Source of the DNA: Psychrobacter sp. 5A.1
GTDB taxonomy: Bacteria; Pseudomonadota; Gammaproteobacteria; Pseudomonadales; Moraxellaceae
Reading direction: 5' to 3'
DNA: 64,000 bases
Assembly (NCBI RefSeq): GCF_030407455.1
Contig: NZ_JASDDJ010000008.1
Location: 16,435-80,434, forward strand
Position numbers and translations under genes: made by a program. Numbering within the stretch: the first letter of the stretch is position 1; every line of letters begins with the position of its first letter. The notes beneath the pieces are model-generated. The model was given only the letters and a program-made list of their open reading frames with translations. It was not told the DNA's origin and searched no databases. Shown here in pieces: positions 59,201 through 64,000 of this stretch.

Positions 59201-60436
59201 CGTGAGCGTTATAAAGTACCTTACGGTTCTAGCGTTCTTGTGAAACATGAAGATCACGTTGAAGGTGGTCAAACCATCGCTAAATGGGATCCGCACACGC
59301 ATCCTATCATCACAGAATTTGCTGGTACAGCACGCTTCAGTGACATCACTGATGGTATGACTGCTACAGTGAAAGTTGATGATGCGACTGGTATGAGCTC
59401 ATTTGAGATCCTTGCTACTCGTGACCGTTCAAGCTCAGCAAAAGACTTACGTCCTGCGATTATCTTGAACACTGACGAAGGCAAAGAAGTGGTTTACTTC
59501 TTACCAGCCGAAACCATCATTCGCGTGAGCGATGGTGAAAAGGTTGCCGCAGGTTCGATTCTAGGCCGTGTACCACAAGCGTCATCAGGAACTAAAGATA
59601 TTACCGGTGGTCTACCACGCGTTGCTGATTTGTTCGAGGCACGTCGTCCGAAAGATCATGCCATCATGGCAGAAATGTCGGGTGTGGTGAGCTTTGGTAA
59701 AGAGACTAAAGGTAAAAACCGCTTTATTATCACCAATGAAGATGGTGAAGTGCATGAAGAGCTGATCCCTAAATGGCGTCAAATCAACGTCTTTGAAAAC
59801 GAGACGGTAGCACGTGGTGAAGTGATCGCTGATGGTCCACAGAACCCACATGATATCTTACGTTTGAAAGGTCAGACTGCACTTGCTGATTATATCGTCA
59901 ATGAAGTACAGGACGTTTATCGCTTGCAGGGTGTGAAAATCAACGACAAGCACATCGAAGTTATTATTCGTCAGATGTTGCGTAAAGTTGAAATCACTGA
60001 CGGCGGCGACTCAAATCACTTCAAAGGTGATCAGGTAGAGTATGCAGACATCAAAGCATTGAACGCGAAGCTAGAAGCGGAAGATAAATTCCCAGTACAG
60101 TTTGAGCGTCAATTGTTAGGTATCACTAAAGCAAGTCTGGCAACAGAAAGCTTTATCTCAGCGGCTTCTTTCCAGGAAACAACCCGTGTACTAACGGCAG
60201 CAGCTGTCACTGGTAAAGTAGATGAACTACGTGGTCTGAAAGAAAACGTGGTTGTTGGTCGCTTGATTCCTGCAGGTACGGGTCTTGCTTATCACAAGGC
60301 GCGTAAAGAGAAAGCAGAACAAAAGCTACAAGACAAAGATCTCAATGCAGCGTTTGACATGACTGCTAGCACTGATAGTAAAGACTTTGCTAGCTTTGAT
60401 GAAGCCTTTGCTCAAGAGTTAAATCAAGATAATTAA
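56219..60436 (+). CDS. rpoC: RNA polymerase subunit beta'
   Basis: This 1405-residue subunit includes the N-terminal zinc site ([20 protein letters not shown]; four Cys), the catalytic [12 protein letters not shown] motif and the second zinc site (CGTEQG through [12 protein letters not shown]). It starts with TTG at 56219, with CGGAG seven bases before; no ATG in frame fits the family start MKDLLDIM. It follows rpoB after 188 bp. Confidence 0.97.
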   Translation: MKDLLDIMQSPTGNGNQEFDSIQITLASPDVIKSWSHGEVKKPETINYRTFKPERDGLFCAKIFGPVKDFECLCGKYKRRKFQGVICEKCGVEVTTAKVRRDRMGHIDLASPVAHIWFLKSLPSRIGLLLDMTLRDIERVLYFESYIVTEPGLTSLEKYQLLDDEDYYKALEEFGDEFTAKMGAEAVQDLLKDIDIDLEVDELREAIPQTGSETKLKKMSKRLKLLEAFRDSNNKPEWMVMNILPVLPPDLRPLVPLEGGRFATSDLNDLYRRVINRNNRLKRLLELSAPDIIVRNEKRMLQESVDALLDNGRRGRAITGSNKRPLKSLADMIKGKQGRFRQNLLGKRVDYSGRSVIVVGPTLRLHQCGLPKKMALELFKPFTYNKLLSHGLATTIKAAKKMVEREEPQVWDMLAMVIREHPVLLNRAPTLHRLGLQAFEPVLIEGKAIQLHPLVCTAFNADFDGDQMAVHVPLTLEAQLESRALMMSTNNILSPANGDPIIVPSQDVVLGLYYISRSSINAKGEGMIFATVNEALRAIGSNDLHVNAKIKVRVTETHIDEDGNQTKEISIKDTVAGRLLIWNIMPKGMSFDECNQEMTKKNISRLINSCYRKVGVKESVMFADQLMYLGFAQATLSGVSIGIDDMVIPPLKKQIIEVAEGEVREIEDQFEQGFVTAGERYNKVVDIWSRTNDKVAKAMMDNLATDKIMNAKGEEEEQKSFNSIFIMSDSGARGSAAQIRQLAGMRGLMAKPDGSIIETPIKANFREGLTVLQYFISTHGARKGLADTALKTANSGYLTRRLVDVAQDLVITSDDCGTEQGLLMKPHIQGGEIIEKLGELVLGRVTARDVTYNDDADKVLIPAGTLIDEHWVNVLDSNAIDDIWVRSVITCNVEHGVCSQCYGRDLARGHKVNIGESVGVMAAQSIGEPGTQLTMRTFHVGGAASSASVDNSISVRNAGQAHFENMKTVQHTDGHLVIVSRSAEIALTDELGRERERYKVPYGSSVLVKHEDHVEGGQTIAKWDPHTHPIITEFAGTARFSDITDGMTATVKVDDATGMSSFEILATRDRSSSAKDLRPAIILNTDEGKEVVYFLPAETIIRVSDGEKVAAGSILGRVPQASSGTKDITGGLPRVADLFEARRPKDHAIMAEMSGVVSFGKETKGKNRFIITNEDGEVHEELIPKWRQINVFENETVARGEVIADGPQNPHDILRLKGQTALADYIVNEVQDVYRLQGVKINDKHIEVIIRQMLRKVEITDGGDSNHFKGDQVEYADIKALNAKLEAEDKFPVQFERQLLGITKASLATESFISAASFQETTRVLTAAAVTGKVDELRGLKENVVVGRLIPAGTGLAYHKARKEKAEQKLQDKDLNAAFDMTASTDSKDFASFDEAFAQELNQDN

Positions 60437-60474
60437 TCGTATTAAGTATCTTGATTCATTCTTAATTTGATAAA

Positions 60475-60504
60475 AAAGCCAGCCTAAGTTGCTGGCTTTT
60501 TTTT
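60475..60504 (+). terminator. Terminator after rpoC
   Basis: AAAGCCAGC pairs with GCTGGCTTT around CTAAGTT and is followed by a run of T residues. Confidence 0.9.
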
Positions 60505-60603
60505 GTGTGCAAAAAACAGAGAAAGGCATGGTGCTATTGTCCAAAAAAATAGTACACTGGAGAATATGCCCTCATTTATTATTGATAGAAGGATAAGTAG
60601 CAA

Positions 60604-61128
60604 ATGGCAGGTAAAACACGCGTCGCCAAATACCAAGCAGATCGAACCAATCAAAAGCTATATTTTTGTCGTCTGGCCTGTCAATCAGCAGGCAATACCA
60701 ATGATAAGCAGTTATACCAAGCACACTGCGAGACCGCTATTTTTCATTTACACGGTGCTTTATTAGCATTTACTCAAGAGCTGGGTCATTTTTATAGTTT
60801 GAATATGACGGCCCCAACATTATTAAATATTGAGCAAACATTGAGCGAGCGTACGCAGGTATCGCCTGAGATTCAGCGCTTGCAGCAATTACAGCAGCAG
60901 GGCTTTATCGCTAATATAGAACGTGCTTATCAACGTTGTTTGTACGCTGTACCATCAGATACGGTTATAGATGAAAAGCAAAATGGCGATTCAACATCAC
61001 CGGACCTTATTGTCAATGTGGTTACTTTATCAAACCAGTGGTTACCAGACGAGGCGACAATACGAGAGTGGCGGCAACAGTTTTTAGAGTTGATTGAGCA
61101 GTTACGTGCAGGTATGGTTGAGTTTTAA
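60604..61128 (+). CDS. DUF6586-family protein
   Basis: This 174-residue, soluble, mostly helical protein has no signal peptide. It resembles the DUF6586 family of gammaproteobacteria (also called PasA-like in Pseudomonas), starting with ARVAKYQADRTNQKLYF-type sequence. There is no known biochemical function. An AAGGAT site lies nine bases before the ATG. It is convergent with mrcA and separated from it by a perfect hairpin. Confidence 0.72.
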   Translation: MAGKTRVAKYQADRTNQKLYFCRLACQSAGNTNDKQLYQAHCETAIFHLHGALLAFTQELGHFYSLNMTAPTLLNIEQTLSERTQVSPEIQRLQQLQQQGFIANIERAYQRCLYAVPSDTVIDEKQNGDSTSPDLIVNVVTLSNQWLPDEATIREWRQQFLELIEQLRAGMVEF

Positions 61129-61142
61129 TGAAGACTTAGCTC

Positions 61143-61190
61143 ACAAAAGAATGGCCTATTCAGTGAGTATTGAATAGGCCATTCTTTTGT
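61143..61190. terminator. Bidirectional terminator between the DUF6586 gene and mrcA
   Basis: A perfect 20-bp inverted repeat (61143-61162 with 61171-61190) with an 8-base loop lies between convergent genes, with A-rich and T-rich arms. Confidence 0.9.
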
Positions 61191-61215
61191 TATATTAAGT
61201 AGCGCTGTATACCCT

Positions 61216-63834
61216 TTATTCTGGCATCGGTGGTATGCGATCAACTGGTGTGACCGATAAGGGGTTCTGTGGTACGCCATCATTACTACGGCGACTGGTA
61301 GATGAATTATTCAACTCTGCCGTAGGTTTAGGCGTTGGGGGAGTACGCTGCTGAGTTTGCGTGGCAACTGGTTTTTCTGACGTATTTGTTTCGGAACTGT
61401 CATCTCTACTTGCTGTTTTTACCGATTTTTTTTGTCGCTTGGTAGAGGTAAAACCTTTGCTGTTTGGTACCCACTGACGAGGCGTATCTTTGAGTTGCGC
61501 TTTCATAAAGTCCATCCAAACTGGAAGGGCTGCGACCCCACCATATTCACGGCGACCCATAGTCGCTGGTTGATCAAAGCCCATCCATACTACTGTTGCA
61601 TTGGTAGGGTGAAAGCCTGCAAACCAAGCATCTTTAGCTTTATTGGTTGTACCAGTTTTTCCGCCAATATCATCACGACCCAACGCTTTTGCTCTCCGCG
61701 CAGTCCCAAGCTGTACAACATCTTGTAATATATCTGCCATCTCAAAAGCGACTCTAGGCTTCAAAATTCGAGGTGCTTGCTTGGCTCTTATATACTGTAT
61801 CGCAGGTGCTTTTAGACGATCAGCCTGTGGACCTGCGTTATAAACAGTTAAATCGGTTTTCTCATCAGTGATGCTATCGTCCGCATCATTTTCTGCCATT
61901 TGATTGTCAATAGCTGTTTTATTAGTCGTGTTATTTGCATTTTGAACTGACTGGTCATATTCTTCAATTAAGTTTTTATTGAGCTTCTCAAGTTCTTTAT
62001 TAAAGCATGATGCACAGGCTTGTCGCGGGTTGGCTTGAAACAGCAGCTCGTTTTTATAGTTATAAATTTGCTCTATAAAATAGGGTTGTACACGATGACC
62101 GCCATTAGCAAAAGTGGCATAGGCAGTGGCCATTTGTAACGGTGTGGCTTGCCCTGTGCCTAGCGCTAACGATAAAGTGGTTGGTAGTTTCTCTTTATCA
62201 AGCCCAAATTCATCTAACAGATTGCGCGCATCAGAAATACCCACCGCCTGTAGCAATCGAATAGAAACCAAATTACGTGACCGATATAGACCGCGGCGTA
62301 AAGTAATATCTCCCAAAAACTTTCCATCTGAATTCTTAGGTTTCCAATCACCTACCTGAATAGGTCGATCAGAGACCATCGTATCTGGACGATAGCCTTT
62401 TTCTAATGCCGCTGTATAAATCAGTGGCTTAATGATAGATCCTGGCTGTCTCCAACCCTGTAAGGCACGGTTAAACTTGCTGTGATTAAAATCAAAGCCA
62501 CCAACCAAGGCATTGACCGCGCCAGTTTCTGGATTCAATGAGACCAAGCTACCTTGTATTTCAGGTATTTGACCTAATTGCCAGTTGCCATTTGCAGTGG
62601 GTATCACGCGAATAATATCGTCTTTTTTGACGATTTGGCGGGCGTTACTAGGAGAGTAGCCAATACGATCGGCCGAAATATATTTACGTGCCCAGTTCAT
62701 GCCAGACCAGTTAACGGTTACTTTTTCGCCAGATTGGAGTATGGCTTCGAAACTACGAGAATTGACTTTAGTGACTTTAGCAGGGGACATATTACTATAG
62801 CGTCGAAAGTTTTCGAGTGGCTCGTCATTTGCTTCAGCACCGCGCCAACCATGACGATGCTCGTAAGCAACTAAGCCTGTCAATATGGCCGATTCTGCAT
62901 CTGTTTGTGCCTTGCTATTCACTGTAAGGCGCACGCGCCAGCCACCGTGCATGACTTGATCGCCATAGCGTTCGACTAAAGAGGCACGCGTCATTTCTGC
63001 CAAATAAGGCATATTTACATCGAGTTTTTCTTGATAGAGATTGATGCCGATAGGTGCGCTGATAGCTTCGTCATATTGGGCTTCGGTAATATAATCCAAC
63101 TCATGCATACGTCCAATAATCCAATTACGCCGAGTCAATGCACGTTCAGGATTGGCAACAGGATTGTATTTAGAAGGGGCTTTTGGCAGACCTGCCAACA
63201 TTGCCATTTCAGCAATGGTGAGACTGTCCAATGATTTACTATAGTATTTCTTGGCCGCGGCACGGATGCCATAAGCGCCTTCACCTAAATAGATTTTATT
63301 AACATAGAGCGTCAAGATGTCAGTTTTACTAAGCTCATCTTCAATTTTACGCGCTAAAAATAATTCTGTTAATTTACGATTTAGGGTACGTTCTGGGCTC
63401 AAGAAATAATTCTTAGCAACCTGCATGGTAATGGTGGAACCACCTGTCTGACCGTCATCATCAGTGACTGCTTCGGTAACAGCGCGACCAAGACCTTTAA
63501 TACTGATGCCACTATGTTGAAAAAAAGAGGCATCTTCGGCTGCTAAAAAAGCATGCGTTAAATCTTCGGGAATATCATTAAAACTAACTGGCAGCGATAA
63601 ACGATTGCCATACTGACCGATTAACTTATCGTCACTACTATAAATCTGTAATGGCATTTCTAATTTGGCAGTTTTAATTTCTTGCGTACTAGGTAAAGTT
63701 GGCGATAAATACATCGCCATCCCATAGAAACCAATGGGTACAGCAAGTATTAAAACAACTGCCAATGCTAGGCAAGCGATAAAAAGTCCCACCAAAAAGC
63801 GAATGAGACGAGCGGTAGCATTTTTCTTGGCCAT
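61216..63834 (-). CDS. mrcA: Penicillin-binding protein 1A
   Basis: This 872-residue bifunctional peptidoglycan synthase has an N-terminal membrane anchor (about 12-38), a GT51 glycosyltransferase domain with EDASFFQHSGISIKG and GGSTITMQVAKN, an OB-like ODD region, and a transpeptidase domain with SIIKP (nucleophile Ser of SxxK), SRN and KTGTTNKAKDAWFAG. The final 75 residues are a Ser/Thr/Pro/Lys-rich tail outside the folded domains. The 166 bp upstream to the window end hold its promoter region; no further gene is visible. Confidence 0.95.
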   Translation of the reverse strand: MAKKNATARLIRFLVGLFIACLALAVVLILAVPIGFYGMAMYLSPTLPSTQEIKTAKLEMPLQIYSSDDKLIGQYGNRLSLPVSFNDIPEDLTHAFLAAEDASFFQHSGISIKGLGRAVTEAVTDDDGQTGGSTITMQVAKNYFLSPERTLNRKLTELFLARKIEDELSKTDILTLYVNKIYLGEGAYGIRAAAKKYYSKSLDSLTIAEMAMLAGLPKAPSKYNPVANPERALTRRNWIIGRMHELDYITEAQYDEAISAPIGINLYQEKLDVNMPYLAEMTRASLVERYGDQVMHGGWRVRLTVNSKAQTDAESAILTGLVAYEHRHGWRGAEANDEPLENFRRYSNMSPAKVTKVNSRSFEAILQSGEKVTVNWSGMNWARKYISADRIGYSPSNARQIVKKDDIIRVIPTANGNWQLGQIPEIQGSLVSLNPETGAVNALVGGFDFNHSKFNRALQGWRQPGSIIKPLIYTAALEKGYRPDTMVSDRPIQVGDWKPKNSDGKFLGDITLRRGLYRSRNLVSIRLLQAVGISDARNLLDEFGLDKEKLPTTLSLALGTGQATPLQMATAYATFANGGHRVQPYFIEQIYNYKNELLFQANPRQACASCFNKELEKLNKNLIEEYDQSVQNANNTTNKTAIDNQMAENDADDSITDEKTDLTVYNAGPQADRLKAPAIQYIRAKQAPRILKPRVAFEMADILQDVVQLGTARRAKALGRDDIGGKTGTTNKAKDAWFAGFHPTNATVVWMGFDQPATMGRREYGGVAALPVWMDFMKAQLKDTPRQWVPNSKGFTSTKRQKKSVKTASRDDSSETNTSEKPVATQTQQRTPPTPKPTAELNNSSTSRRSNDGVPQNPLSVTPVDRIPPMPE

Positions 63835-64000
63835 AATAAGACTTATTAGTTAGAATTTGTAGCAGATAATATTATTATACCTTGAACAAAATAAGCAGGT
63901 CATAATAAATGTGTAAGTTAGACTTAATATATTTTTTAAATGCTTGAATCTATCTATTAAGTAAACTATTGTATTTAATTATTACAAATAACTATACCAT

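Overview
The window reads as core chromosome of a Moraxellaceae gammaproteobacterium, most likely Psychrobacter. The gene orders rpsL-rpsG-fusA-tuf, trpT-secE-nusG-rplK-rplA-rplJ-rplL-rpoB-rpoC, and ibaG-murA-hisG-hisD-hisC fit that family, as do the moderate GC content and the short palindromic repeats between genes. The genus is an inference from gene content; no database was searched.

Layout. 1-2.2 kb: the 3' end of fadB and all of fadA (beta-oxidation complex). 2.4-6.3 kb: a rhomboid-fold membrane protein that lacks its catalytic residues, an isochorismatase-fold hydrolase, an HD phosphohydrolase and a DUF1287 secreted protein. 6.5-9.9 kb: psd, dtd and phoB-phoR with a PhoB box. 9.9-16 kb: an M23 peptidase, a DEDDh exonuclease, an alpha/beta hydrolase, a LOG-family protein and an FAD oxidoreductase bracketed by two direct copies of a MITE-like repeat. 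16.3-20.3 kb: rpmE2 with a long structured leader, then an NAD-salvage group (SGNH hydrolase, NAMPT, NMNAT-Nudix fusion). 20.4-22.4 kb: a lipoprotein phosphatase lying between an alpha/beta hydrolase gene and a truncated copy of that gene's 3' end. 23-30.5 kb: nfuA, metY, adenosine kinase, rsmI, yraN, a dolP-like BON lipoprotein and an esterase. 30.7-39 kb: ibaG, murA, hisG, hisD, hisC, pabB and fabB, then a 715-bp IS1595-type insertion sequence just upstream of fabB. 40-41.4 kb: an EcsC-family protein. 41.7-60.4 kb: the str operon and the secE-rpoC transcription/translation block with tRNA-Trp. 60.6-63.8 kb: a DUF6586 protein and mrcA (PBP1a).

No phage, plasmid, CRISPR or defence system was found. 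The accessory signal is the repeat family with CTAGGGCGTGTCC ends (several size variants, two of which supply stop codons of neighbouring genes), a second MITE between yraN and dolP, and one intact IS. The most unusual proteins are the rhomboid with Asn, Ser and His all replaced, a PhoR with no membrane anchor, and an RsmI with an acidic insert. Nothing here clearly amounts to a new multi-gene system.
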